From Ardenticatenia bacterium (GTDB taxonomy: Bacteria > Chloroflexota > Anaerolineae > Aggregatilineales > Ch27): a DNA stretch of 21,136 bases. The translations under genes and the position numbers were made by a program. Numbering within the stretch: the first letter of the stretch is position 1; every line of letters starts with the position of its first letter. The stretch covers positions 1 through 21,136 of the forward strand of contig JALSTC010000122.1 of NCBI GenBank assembly GCA_026983935.1, in the 5' to 3' direction. Of this stretch, positions 1 through 7,376 are shown piece by piece. The notes below the pieces were generated by a model. It was not told the origin of the DNA. It saw only the letters and a list, made by a program, of their open reading frames with translations, and did not search any database.

Positions 1-210
1 GGCCCGCACGCGGCGGCACACTTCCCAGCCGTCCACCTCCGGCAGCATCAGGTCGAGCACCATCAGCGCCGGGGCGTCCTGCCGGGCGCGTTCGAGCGCC
101 GCCGCACCGTCCACCGCCTCGATCACATGGTAGCCTTCCTGCTCCAGGTAGAGTCGAGCCAGTTCGATAATATGGGGGTCGTCATCCACAACCAGAATCG
201 TCTCAGGCAT
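1..210 (-). CDS. Response regulator receiver domain, N-terminal 70 residues (cut by window edge)
   Basis: Read on the minus strand from the ATG at 208-210, the frame stays open to base 1 and gives 70 residues of a CheY-like receiver domain. The acidic pocket is visible (VVDDDP, D9-D11), and the phospho-acceptor lies in LMVLDLMLP at D53, followed by the usual PEVDGWEVCRRVR segment. A GAGG Shine-Dalgarno element sits about 9 bases upstream of the start. The output domain lies outside the window, so it could be an OmpR-like regulator or a single-domain protein. It lies 70 bp downstream of ridA on the same strand. A histidine kinase gene lies about 15 kb away at 15115-16578, but nothing shows that the two are partners. 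Confidence 0.9.
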   Translation of the reverse strand, partial: MPETILVVDDDPHIIELARLYLEQEGYHVIEAVDGAAALERARQDAPALMVLDLMLPEVDGWEVCRRVRA

Positions 211-239
211 GGCAGGTGTCCTCAATGGCGCGTCCTGTG

Positions 240-262
240 TGGGCGCAGCAGGGCCGCGCCCA
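240..262 (-). other. GC-rich hairpin between ridA and the response regulator
   Basis: TGGGCGC (240-246) and GCGCCCA (256-262) are perfect inverted 7-mers around a 9-base loop, just past the ridA stop. No T-run follows on either strand, so it is not a canonical intrinsic terminator. It could pause polymerase or protect the 3' end of the ridA transcript. Confidence 0.25.
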
Positions 263-280
263 TACGATCAGCAGACGGAT

Positions 281-682
281 TTACAGCGATGACGGCGGTA
301 CGACAGGCAGCACGGCCACGACTTCGATCTCGATCAGCGCGCCGAGGGGCAGTTCTTTAACGGCCACTGCCGACCGCGCCGGAGGCGATTCCTTCACCCA
401 TTCCAGATAGACCTTGTTCATCTCCGCGAAGCTGCTCATATCCGTCAGGAAGACGGTGGTCTTGACGGCGTAAAGCATGGACGTGCCCGCCGCTTTCAGG
501 ATGGCCGCGATGTTCTTCATGGCCTGCCGGGTCTGTGCCTCGATGCCACCTTCAACCAGTTTGCCAGTGCGCGGATCGATCCCCAACTGACCGGCAGTGT
601 AGACGAAGCCGTTTGCCAGGATTCCCTGCGAATACGCGCCGATGGCCGGGGGCGCATTGTTCGTCTGGATGATTTGACGCAT
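281..682 (-). CDS. ridA: RidA family reactive enamine/imine deaminase
   Basis: This 133-residue protein has the usual RidA (YjgF/YER057c/UK114) length. Family members hydrolyse reactive 2-aminoacrylate and other enamines or imines released by PLP enzymes, in the cytoplasm. Characteristic segments are IGAYSQGI near residue 14, FVYTAGQLGIDP near 26, the N-terminal half helix QTRQAMKNIAAILKAAG, and the C-terminal signature PPARSAVAVKELPLGALIEIEVVAVL with the substrate-binding Arg at 103 and conserved Glu at 120. The ATG at 680-682 is preceded by a very strong GGGAGGT ribosome site. It is divergent from xpt, with 229 bp between them. The identification as RidA-like is secure; the exact subfamily is not established. 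Confidence 0.94.
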   Translation of the reverse strand: MRQIIQTNNAPPAIGAYSQGILANGFVYTAGQLGIDPRTGKLVEGGIEAQTRQAMKNIAAILKAAGTSMLYAVKTTVFLTDMSSFAEMNKVYLEWVKESPPARSAVAVKELPLGALIEIEVVAVLPVVPPSSL

Positions 683-721
683 GGTACCTCCCTTTGAAAG
701 TTGTCTTGAGCCATCTGTGCT

Positions 722-769
722 GAGGCTTACGCCAACCTTAGTGGATTACCTGTTCGTTGGCAAGCCTCA
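722..769. repeat. Long imperfect inverted repeat in the ridA upstream region
   Basis: GAGGCTT-AC-GCCAAC (722-736) is matched by GTTGGCAAGCCTC (756-768). The 13-base arms pair perfectly except for an extra AC, the outer T721/A769 pair extends the stem, and the loop is 19 bases. It covers the predicted -35 and -10 of ridA, so it could be an operator dyad or a leader hairpin. Which regulator, if any, binds it is unknown. Confidence 0.55.
735..763 (-). promoter_or_regulatory. Putative sigma-70-type promoter for ridA
   Basis: On the minus strand TTGCCA (758-763) and TAAGGT (735-740) are separated by 17 bp, ending about 50 bp before the ridA start. The -35 is good but the -10 is weak. It lies inside the inverted repeat at 722-769. 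Confidence 0.3.
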
Positions 770-838
770 ACGCCTTCATGTTACCGCGCCGGGCCGCTGT
801 GCGCATGGGAAAATCGGCAGGGCAGCCGCGCAATCAAT

Positions 839-866
839 TTGATCCCCGGCGCAACCGCGCTACAAT
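839..866 (+). promoter_or_regulatory. Putative promoter for xpt-guaA
   Basis: TTGATC (839-844) and TACAAT (861-866) are spaced by 16 bp, about 45 bp upstream of the xpt start. An AGGGGGGAT ribosome site lies at about 890-899. I see no purine-riboswitch core in the short leader. Confidence 0.42.
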
Positions 867-911
867 GCAGCTCAGATTATGGCGCATATGCAGGGGGGAT
901 AGTAAAGCACG

Positions 912-1487
912 ATGCGGGAACTCAAGGAACGCATCCGGGCCGAGGGCAGGTACCTTGGCAGAGGCATTCTGAAGATTGACAGCATCCTCAACCACCAGAT
1001 CGATCCCGATCTGATGATGCGTATGGGCGAGGAATTCGCCCGCCGCTTTGCGGGCGTGCGCGTGGACCGCATCCTGACCGCCGAAGTCTCCGGCATTGCT
1101 CCGGCGCTGACCACCGGCCTGGCAATGCACGTGCCGGTCGTCTATGCCCGCAAGCACAAGCCGCTGACCATGTCCGGGCCGGTGTATCTGGAAGTCGCGC
1201 CAAGCCCGACAAAAGGCGGCGAGGTGATGCTGCTGGTTTCCGCGGAATTCCTGCACGAAGGGGAGCATATCCTGGTGCTGGATGATTTCCTGGCCTCCGG
1301 CAGCACGATTGAAAAGCTGATCCACATCGTCCACAGCGCGGGCTGTAAACTGGCCGGGATCGCCGCCGTTGTGGAAAAGACCTTTGATACGGGGCGCGAG
1401 ATGCTGCAAAAGTACGGCGTGCCCATCGAGACGCTGGTGCGCATCTGTGAAATGAAAGAAGGCGAGCCGATCTGTTTCGAGGATTGA
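912..1487 (+). CDS. xpt: Xanthine phosphoribosyltransferase
   Basis: This 191-residue type I phosphoribosyltransferase closely follows the Bacillus Xpt pattern. It should convert xanthine plus PRPP to XMP in purine salvage. Visible signatures are the base-recognition segment ILKIDSILNHQIDP (about 19-32), the EVSGIAPALTTGL loop (58-70), the conserved ARKHKPLTM (79-87), and the PRPP-binding loop ILVLDDFLASGST (120-132). Further on, AGIAAVVEKTF and GREMLQKYG match the family's C-terminal half. The ATG at 912 follows an AGGGGGG ribosome site. guaA starts 19 bp after the stop, so XMP made here would feed the next enzyme. An adenine phosphoribosyltransferase would lack the LNHQIDP segment, so xpt is preferred. 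Confidence 0.93.
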   Translation: MRELKERIRAEGRYLGRGILKIDSILNHQIDPDLMMRMGEEFARRFAGVRVDRILTAEVSGIAPALTTGLAMHVPVVYARKHKPLTMSGPVYLEVAPSPTKGGEVMLLVSAEFLHEGEHILVLDDFLASGSTIEKLIHIVHSAGCKLAGIAAVVEKTFDTGREMLQKYGVPIETLVRICEMKEGEPICFED

Positions 1488-1506
1488 GCACAAAGGAAAA
1501 ACGTCC

Positions 1507-3060
1507 ATGACCGATCTCAAACAAGGCGGCCTGGTCGTTGTGGATTATGGTTCGCAGTACAGCCAGCTCATCGCCCGACGCATCCGCGAGGGCGGCGTTT
1601 ACGCGGAAATCGTGCCCTATACCGCCGACGCGGCTACCGCGCTGCAGCATCAGCCGCGCGGGATCGTGCTCTCCGGCGGGCCGAGCAGCGTCTATGAGCC
1701 GGACGCGCCTTTCCTGCCGGAATGGGTGCTGGCCAGCGGACTGCCGGTGCTGGGCATCTGCTATGGCATGCAGCTTCTCACCCACGCGCTGGGCGGCAAA
1801 GTCGCCCCGGCCAGCAAACGGGAATACGGCCCGGCGACCATTCGCCTGCTGGGGCAAAGCCCCCTGTGGAAAGGGCTGGAAGCGGAGCAGCCGGTCTGGA
1901 TGAGTCACGGCGACCGCATCGAATCGCCGCCGCCGGGTTTCACGGCGCTGGCCCGCTCGGATAATTCGCCCTACGCCGCCATCGGCGATGAGGCGCGCCG
2001 CCTGTACGGCGTGCAGTTTCACCCGGAAGTCACGCACACGTCGGGCGGGACGGCCATGCTGCGCAACTTCGCGGCGCTCTGCGGCTGTGAGGCACGCTGG
2101 CAGCCGGCGGCCTTCATCGAGATGACCATCGAGGCCATCCGAAAGCAGGTTGGCCGCGGGCGCGTGGTGCTGGGCCTGAGCGGCGGCGTGGACTCGGCGG
2201 TGGCGGCAGCACTGCTGCACCGCGCCGTCGGCGAGCAGCTCACGCCGATTTTCGTCAACAACGGCCTGCTGCGGCAGGGCGAAGCGGAACAGGTAGTGCG
2301 CACCTTCCATGATGATCTGGGCATGGCCAATCTGATCGCGGTGGACGCCACCGAGGATTTCCTGGATGCATTGAGCGGCGTCACCGACCCGGAGGAAAAG
2401 CGCCGGATCATCGGGCGGGTGTTCGTAGAGACTTTTGAGCGCGCGGCGGAGCAGTCCGGGCCGCTGGACTGGCTGGCGCAGGGCACGATCTACCCCGATG
2501 TGATCGAAAGCGCGGGCACGGGTCGCCCCGGTGCGCAGGTCATCAAGAGCCACCACAACGTCGGCGGTCTGCCGGAGCGGATGCGCGAGCGGCTGGTGGA
2601 GCCGCTGCGCGATCTGTTCAAAGACGAAGTGCGGCGCGTGGGCAAGGCACTCGGCCTGCCGGATACGGTGATCTGGCGGCAGCCGTTCCCGGGGCCGGGG
2701 CTGGCCGTGCGCTGCCTGGGCGAGATCACATGGGCGCGGCTGGAGAAGCTCCGGGCGGCGGATGCGATCTTCCGGCGGGAGCTGGAGGCGGCGGGCATGC
2801 TGCGCGGCGAGACGGCCCAGGCCTTTGCCGTGCTGCTGCCGGTGCGCAGCGTCGGCGTGATGGGCGACCGGCGCACCTACGGCGAGGTCATCGTCCTGCG
2901 GGCCGTGACGACCGAGGACTTCATGACCGCCGACTGGGCGCGGCTGCCGCATGACCTGCTGGCGCGGGTGAGCAACCGCATTGTGAATGAGGTTTCCGGC
3001 GTCAACCGCGTGGTCTATGATATATCGTCAAAACCCCCGGCGACGATCGAGTGGGAGTGA
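1507..3060 (+). CDS. guaA: GMP synthase (glutamine-hydrolysing)
   Basis: This full-length 517-residue GuaA converts XMP to GMP using ATP and glutamine. The N-terminal class I amidotransferase domain (about 8-190) shows the catalytic triad as C85 in GICYGMQ and H172/E174 in VQFHPEVTH. The ATP-pyrophosphatase domain carries the P-loop SGGVDS at 225-230. Dimerisation-domain landmarks follow: QGTIYPDVIES, IKSHHNVGGLPE, RQPFPGPGLAVRCLGE and the C-terminal VVYDISSKPPATIEWE. The ATG is preceded by AAAGGA about 10 bases upstream. It forms a two-gene unit with xpt (19-bp gap). A palindrome cluster lies just after the stop at 3093-3167. Nothing is truncated or missing. Confidence 0.98.
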   Translation: MTDLKQGGLVVVDYGSQYSQLIARRIREGGVYAEIVPYTADAATALQHQPRGIVLSGGPSSVYEPDAPFLPEWVLASGLPVLGICYGMQLLTHALGGKVAPASKREYGPATIRLLGQSPLWKGLEAEQPVWMSHGDRIESPPPGFTALARSDNSPYAAIGDEARRLYGVQFHPEVTHTSGGTAMLRNFAALCGCEARWQPAAFIEMTIEAIRKQVGRGRVVLGLSGGVDSAVAAALLHRAVGEQLTPIFVNNGLLRQGEAEQVVRTFHDDLGMANLIAVDATEDFLDALSGVTDPEEKRRIIGRVFVETFERAAEQSGPLDWLAQGTIYPDVIESAGTGRPGAQVIKSHHNVGGLPERMRERLVEPLRDLFKDEVRRVGKALGLPDTVIWRQPFPGPGLAVRCLGEITWARLEKLRAADAIFRRELEAAGMLRGETAQAFAVLLPVRSVGVMGDRRTYGEVIVLRAVTTEDFMTADWARLPHDLLARVSNRIVNEVSGVNRVVYDISSKPPATIEWE

Positions 3061-3092
3061 GGCACGGGCCGAACAGCGCGGACGATCTCCAT

Positions 3093-3167
3093 GCCTGCGA
3101 TTGAAATCGCAGGCCGAGGAGGAAAAGTCCGGATCAATCCGGACTGGATAAAATGCTGGCTGCCAGC
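3093..3167. repeat. Cluster of three palindromes after guaA (dispersed REP-like element, copy 1)
   Basis: There are three successive hairpins. The first has 10-base perfect arms GCCTGCGATT/AATCGCAGGC (3093-3114, GA loop). The second has 9-base perfect arms AGTCCGGAT/ATCCGGACT (3126-3145, CA loop). The third has 5-base arms GCTGG/CCAGC (3155-3167). No T-run follows, so it is not a standard terminator. The second palindrome and the CTGCCAGCCC that follows it recur in inverted orientation at 12330-12387, which marks this as a repeated element. Confidence 0.75.
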
Positions 3168-3220
3168 CCATCAATCTGAGCATTTGCAGGTGTATTGTCA
3201 ATGCAGGTATCGGGGAAAAA

Positions 3221-4042
3221 ATGAAGCATGATTTGCAGTTCACATCATCGAATGACAGCCGCACCATGAGACGATCCCGCAGACCGCTGATGCTGGCGGC
3301 CCTGCTGGCACTGCTCATCGCCGCCTGCACAACAGCGCCCGCCGCCACCCCCACCCCGTCGCTGACGCCCGTCCCGACCGATACGGCCACGCCGCTGCCC
3401 AGCCCGACCATCCGCCCGACGGCCACCCTGACGCGCACGCCGCTGCCCACGCTGACGCCCACGTTGGCCGATACCCCCGCCAGCCCGACTCCGATTCCTT
3501 CCGCCGCGCCGCTGGAAGTGGAAGAGGGCGTCCCGCCGCCCTTTGATATCGCGCTTCCGCCAGGCTGGCAGGAAGGCTACGGCATCCTGCCGGTGCGCGA
3601 CGGCATCACACAGACGGGCGTCCCGGTGGCCATTTACACCGGGCCTGTGCCGGAGCATGAGGATGTGACCGGCTGGATCGTCGTGCTGTGGGGCTTCCCC
3701 AGCATCAGCCCCGGCCCGGAAGCTGACCTATGGGCGGACGGCCTGCGCTTCCTGCGCGGGGCACTGCTCGATCCCTCCTGCAACATCGGGACCGACATGG
3801 CCCGCTATTTTGAGGTCGGGGGGCGGGATGATGCCGTGGGGACGTTCTTTTCGGCGGTGGGCTGCCGGGGAGAACCCGACACGGCGGGCTGGTTTGCCGG
3901 GCTGCGCGAACAGGGCGGCAATTACGTCTTCTTCATCTACACCGAGCCGCTGGAAGGCATTGACCCGGCCCGTGGCCCGCTGCAGGATATACTCGATTCC
4001 ATCGCCTGGCACACGATTCCCACCCACACGCCGGAACCCTGA
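3221..4042 (+). CDS. Secreted lipoprotein with Thr/Pro-rich linker, function unknown
   Basis: This 273-residue predicted lipoprotein has a basic stretch RRSRR, a hydrophobic core LMLAALLALLIAAC and a lipobox cysteine (C36 from this start). A low-complexity linker of about 60 residues dominated by Thr and Pro (TPTP, TATPLPSP, RTPLPTLTP) spans to about residue 95. Such linkers are common in Anaerolineae surface lipoproteins. The globular part (about 100-270, PPPFDIALPPGWQEGYGILP onward) has two cysteines in DPSCNIG and AVGCRGE that could form a disulphide; I do not recognise its fold. GGGGA precedes the ATG at 3221; an alternative ATG at 3266 gives a more typical 21-residue signal peptide. The Fur-family gene starts 17 bp downstream, suggesting co-transcription. 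Two direct TGCAGGT repeats (3185-3191 and 3202-3208) lie upstream. Confidence 0.85.
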   Translation: MKHDLQFTSSNDSRTMRRSRRPLMLAALLALLIAACTTAPAATPTPSLTPVPTDTATPLPSPTIRPTATLTRTPLPTLTPTLADTPASPTPIPSAAPLEVEEGVPPPFDIALPPGWQEGYGILPVRDGITQTGVPVAIYTGPVPEHEDVTGWIVVLWGFPSISPGPEADLWADGLRFLRGALLDPSCNIGTDMARYFEVGGRDDAVGTFFSAVGCRGEPDTAGWFAGLREQGGNYVFFIYTEPLEGIDPARGPLQDILDSIAWHTIPTHTPEP

Positions 4043-4059
4043 CCCTGGAGGCGCACATC

Positions 4060-4506
4060 ATGCCCGATGAGATCGAAACCCTGCTGGAGGAGCTGCGATC
4101 GCGGGGCTACCGCATCACCATGCAGCGCCGCCTGGTGATCGAGATGCTGAGCGCCAGCACCGAATCGCATCATAGCTGTGAAGCCGTCACCGAGGCACTG
4201 GCCGCGCAGGGCGCCCGCATTGACCATGCGACCGTCTACCGCGTGCTGCAGTGGCTCAAAGACGTGGGGCTGATCGCACAAACCGACCTGGGCGAGGGCC
4301 GGGATGTGTACTCATGGCTGGGCGGCGAGCGCCATCATCATCTGATCTGCCTGAACTGTGGCCGCGTGATCAGCGTGGATGATTCGCTGTTCGATTCGCT
4401 GCGCCGTATTCTGCTCAAGGATTACGGCTTTCAGGCGCGGATCGAGCATTTTGCCATCTTCGGCCTGTGCCAGGACTGCGCGGAAAAGACAGCTTCCGGC
4501 GAGTGA
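4060..4506 (+). CDS. Fur-family metalloregulator
   Basis: This 148-residue protein has the Fur/PerR/Zur length. It has an N-terminal winged helix with GYRITMQRRLVIEML (16-30) and the recognition-helix segment DHATVYRVLQWLKDVGLI (55-72). The C-terminal dimerisation domain has the histidine run RHHHLICLNCG (91-101). Structural-zinc cysteines are C97/C100 and C137/C140 (CLNC and CQDC). Candidate regulatory ligands include H37/H38, the H92-H94 group and H130. The sequence alone does not tell whether iron, zinc, manganese or peroxide is sensed. An upstream GGAG (CTGGAGGCGCACATC) supports the ATG at 4060. It is co-directional with the lipoprotein before it and convergent with the ccdA-like gene after it, 13 bp away. 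Confidence 0.93.
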   Translation: MPDEIETLLEELRSRGYRITMQRRLVIEMLSASTESHHSCEAVTEALAAQGARIDHATVYRVLQWLKDVGLIAQTDLGEGRDVYSWLGGERHHHLICLNCGRVISVDDSLFDSLRRILLKDYGFQARIEHFAIFGLCQDCAEKTASGE

Positions 4507-4519
4507 CCGCCAGGGACAC

Positions 4520-5416
4520 TCACGGGAACAGCAGCCGCACGAATCCGGCCACGTCCAGCGCACTGATGAGATTAAACAGCCCCACACCGACCAGCAAGAA
4601 CGCGGCCACGCGCTTGATGCGCGGCGCGGCGGCTTTGAGGCGATTCACCAGCGTCTCCTGCGAAGTCGCCACCAGGATCGTGACAAGCACCATCAGGCCG
4701 CCCATCGTGGCCGAAAAAACGATAAAGGCCCCCAGCGCCGCCGCGAATCCGCCCGCGCCCAGAGCGAAGACCGTCAGCCCGGCCAGAATCGGGCCGGTGC
4801 AGCCCATGCCCGCCGCGTTGTAACCCAGACCGTAGAGGTACAGGCTGAACGCCGGGCCGCGCTGTGCATTGCTGCGCCGGGGCCGCACCCGCCAGGCGAA
4901 CGCATCCACCAGCGTGGGCTTGAGATTCACCCCGGCAAGCTGCGCCACGCCCAGCGCCATCAGGATCACGCCGACGCCGCCCCGGAAGATGCGCACAAAG
5001 CCGCTCGGCTCCGGCCCGGTGATGGACAGTCCCTGCGCCACGCCCGCGCCCAGGAGGGCAATGACCACCCCCAGCACCAGATCGAACGTGACCACACCCA
5101 GCGCCGCCGCGCCGCCCAGCCTCAGCACCCGCCGCCGCGATGTCGGCGCATTCGATTCTTCGCCCATCCCGGCGTAGTACAGCGAAAGATAGCCGGGAAG
5201 CAGGGGGAACGCACAGGGTGAGAAAAAGCTCGCCACGCCCGCGATTACGGCCAGCGCCAGCAGATTATAGGCGCTGAAATCCGGCATCACACCGGTCGCA
5301 AAAAAGCGGAAAGCCCCGTACCCGATGAGCATGATCGCCATCAACAACGCCAGCAGCGCCCCATAACGCAGCCAGCCACGCGCCCCGGACTGCATAACGC
5401 CACGTTCAACCGTCAC
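4520..5416 (-). CDS. CcdA/DsbD-like transmembrane thiol-transfer protein, last gene of the mer cassette
   Basis: This polytopic membrane protein of about 298 residues has roughly seven hydrophobic segments. It carries the two cysteines typical of the CcdA/DsbD transmembrane family, C68 in ASFFSPCAFPLLPGY and C206 in AAGMGCTGPILAG, each beside the expected prolines and glycines. Family members pass reducing equivalents across the membrane for cytochrome c maturation or thiol repair. Here the gene sits in a merR-merA-HMA cassette, so a role in handling mercury or thiols is plausible but is inference. I chose the GTG at 5414-5416, which has GGGAGG 6 bases upstream inside the HMA gene and overlaps that gene by 11 bp. 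An ATG at 5395 (no good ribosome site) is the alternative. Confidence 0.88.
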   Translation of the reverse strand: MTVERGVMQSGARGWLRYGALLALLMAIMLIGYGAFRFFATGVMPDFSAYNLLALAVIAGVASFFSPCAFPLLPGYLSLYYAGMGEESNAPTSRRRVLRLGGAAALGVVTFDLVLGVVIALLGAGVAQGLSITGPEPSGFVRIFRGGVGVILMALGVAQLAGVNLKPTLVDAFAWRVRPRRSNAQRGPAFSLYLYGLGYNAAGMGCTGPILAGLTVFALGAGGFAAALGAFIVFSATMGGLMVLVTILVATSQETLVNRLKAAAPRIKRVAAFLLVGVGLFNLISALDVAGFVRLLFP

Positions 5417-5639
5417 CTTGCACCTCCCGCACAGCATATCCCAGATCGGCCAGTTCGGAGACGATCTGCGTCAAATCCGCTTCGTCGTTCGTCTCCACTT
5501 CGATGCGCTGCGTGCGGAAATCCGCCCGCACACGCAGCACGCCGCCCAGACGCGACAGCGCAAACTCCACACTCTTCGCGCATCCGCCGCAATGCATGGT
5601 ATGCTCACCTTCGACAACCCAGACATGACCGATACTCAT
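5406..5639 (-). CDS. Stand-alone heavy-metal-associated (HMA) domain protein
   Basis: This 77-residue protein is essentially one ferredoxin-like HMA domain, with the soft-metal motif MHCGGC (C17, C20) after the first strand and the typical ...VRADFRTQRIEVE... strand and LADLGYAV end. It has no signal peptide, so unlike periplasmic MerP it looks cytoplasmic, similar to a CopZ chaperone. AAGGTGG lies about 9 bases upstream of the ATG at 5637-5639. It sits 42 bp after merA and overlaps the ccdA-like gene, so it is probably translated from the mer operon transcript. Hg(II) or Cu(I) are the likely ligands; context favours mercury. Confidence 0.88.
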   Translation of the reverse strand: MSIGHVWVVEGEHTMHCGGCAKSVEFALSRLGGVLRVRADFRTQRIEVETNDEADLTQIVSELADLGYAVREVQGDG

Positions 5640-5681
5640 AGTTACACCACCTTTATTATTCTTCCCGACACGCCTTCGCCT

Positions 5682-7376
5682 CTAACCCGCGCAGCAGGAG
5701 AGCATGGCGACGTCCTTCTCGAACGTCTGCGCGGCCAGCTTCAGCCCCTCGACCATCGTCAGGTAGGGGAACAGGGTATCCGTCATATCCTGCACGGTCA
5801 TGCCCGCTTTGATCGCGATCACCGCCGTCTGGATGATCTCGCCCGCGTCAGGAGCCAGCACATGTGCCCCCAGCAGGTGATCGGTTGCCGCATCGGCTAC
5901 CAGCTTGATCAGGCCGCGCGTATCGCGGTTCGCCAGCGCGCGCGGCACGTATTCCAGCGGCAGCACAGAGGTCTTGACCTCAAAGCCCGCCTCGCGTGCC
6001 TGATCGTCGGTCAGCCCGACCGCCGCCACCGCCGGATCGGTGAAGGTCACACGCGGCAGCACGCTCGTGTCATAGACACGACCCGCGCCTTCAAGCGCGT
6101 TCTCGGCGGCCAGCGTGCCGCTGTAGGCGGCCACATAGACGAACATATCCCGCCCGGTCACGTCGCCCGCCGCGTACACGTAGGGATTGGCCGTGCGCAA
6201 GTGATCATCCACCACGATCTCGCCGCGCCCGCCAAGTTCAACACCCGCCTCTTCCAGGCCCATGTTAGCGGTATTAGCCCGGCGGCCCGTCGCCATCAGC
6301 AGCGCCTGTGCTTCAAAGAGCAGCGTCTCACCCGCCCGTTCGGCGGTCAGATGGTAGCCGTGTTCGTCACGCGCCACCCGTGTGATATTGACGCCCGTCT
6401 CAACAGTCAGCCCTTCGTCGCGCAGGTAGCCGGCCAGCGCCTCGCTGATGTCCCGATCTTCAAAGGGGGCAATGCGCGGCAGCACTTCCAGCACGATCAC
6501 TTTCGTGCCAAAGCGGGCATAAATCTGGGCCAGCTCCAGCCCGACGGCGTTCGCACCAACGACGATCAGCGAGGCCGGGCGGTCAGGCCGGGCCAGGGCT
6601 GCCGTGCTGTCCATGTAACCCGCCTCCTGCAGGCCGGGGATCGGCGGAACCCAGGGCCTCGCCCCGGTCGTAATCACGATCCTGCCGGGCGTGTATGTCT
6701 CCGGCGCGGAGCCATTGCCCACCGGCGTGATCTCAACGCGGTTATCGCCCAGCAGCCGCGCCCATCCCTGGATATACGTGATCTCCGGGTAGGCAGCCAG
6801 CACGTCCACATATTTGGCCTGACGCAGATCGCTGACCAGTTCATCTTTCTGCGCGACGGCTGCGCCCCAGTCCCCGGCGGCGCTCAGGCGCACCACACCG
6901 CGAAAGGGATGATGCCCGGCACGGTGCTGGAGTTCGGCGGCGCGGATCAACGTCTTGGAGGGCACGCAGCCAATATTGACGCACGTCCCGCCGATGGTGC
7001 TCGCCTCAACCAGCGCCACGCGCCTGCCCAGCTCTGCCCCTTTGATGGCCGCGGCAAAGCCCGCCGACCCACCGCCAATGACCATCAGATCAAAGTCCTG
7101 CGCGCCGCCGTTCCCGCCCGGCACGTCGGGGCGAAGATCACGGCGCTGCTTGACAGTGGCGCGGTAGCCTGCCTCCTGGACGGCCTTTTCCAGCGCTTCA
7201 GGGGGCACATCCGCGCCCGCTTCCACAACCGCCTTCGCCGATTTCCAGCCCGGCACTTCGACCTTCAGCACGCCGGGCACATCACGCAGCGCCCCGGCGA
7301 CATGCGTCGCGCAGCTATCGCAGGTCATGCCCCGCACGTCCAGCGTGATTTCCTGTGTCTCTCGTTTTTCGCTCAT
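5682..7376 (-). CDS. merA: Mercuric reductase with N-terminal HMA domain
   Basis: This 564-residue MerA reduces Hg(II) to Hg(0) with NADPH and FAD in the cytoplasm. The N-terminal HMA (NmerA) domain has GMTCDSC (C19, C22). The flavoprotein core follows: FAD-binding DLMVIGGGSAGFAAA (about 96-110), the redox disulphide GGTCVNIGCVPSKT (C132, C137), the NADPH-binding VVGANAVGLELAQIYARFG (272-290), and the second FAD motif YVYAAGDV. The diagnostic C-terminal vicinal cysteines are C561/C562 in LSCCAG, which separates MerA from dihydrolipoamide dehydrogenase. YVPRALANRDTRG also fits MerA. The ATG at 7374-7376 starts exactly at the HMA domain; the frame is open further upstream, but that extension has no domain. 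Its ribosome site is weak (GAAAGA). It follows merR after 210 bp. Confidence 0.97.
   Translation of the reverse strand: MSEKRETQEITLDVRGMTCDSCATHVAGALRDVPGVLKVEVPGWKSAKAVVEAGADVPPEALEKAVQEAGYRATVKQRRDLRPDVPGGNGGAQDFDLMVIGGGSAGFAAAIKGAELGRRVALVEASTIGGTCVNIGCVPSKTLIRAAELQHRAGHHPFRGVVRLSAAGDWGAAVAQKDELVSDLRQAKYVDVLAAYPEITYIQGWARLLGDNRVEITPVGNGSAPETYTPGRIVITTGARPWVPPIPGLQEAGYMDSTAALARPDRPASLIVVGANAVGLELAQIYARFGTKVIVLEVLPRIAPFEDRDISEALAGYLRDEGLTVETGVNITRVARDEHGYHLTAERAGETLLFEAQALLMATGRRANTANMGLEEAGVELGGRGEIVVDDHLRTANPYVYAAGDVTGRDMFVYVAAYSGTLAAENALEGAGRVYDTSVLPRVTFTDPAVAAVGLTDDQAREAGFEVKTSVLPLEYVPRALANRDTRGLIKLVADAATDHLLGAHVLAPDAGEIIQTAVIAIKAGMTVQDMTDTLFPYLTMVEGLKLAAQTFEKDVAMLSCCAG

Noticed and set aside
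860..911. Purine riboswitch ahead of xpt-guaA
   Set aside because: The predicted leader is only about 40 bases, too short for the purine aptamer, and none of its conserved loop sequences are visible.
988..2952. Long open frame on the minus strand opposite xpt and guaA
   Set aside because: It is an antisense shadow produced by GC-rich codon use; the plus strand encodes two full, motif-complete enzymes and the antisense product is His/Arg/Ala-rich with no recognisable domain.
3093..3145. Palindromes after guaA as an intrinsic terminator
   Set aside because: The stems are strong but neither is followed by a T-run on either strand, and the sequence recurs elsewhere, so a dispersed repeat explains it better.
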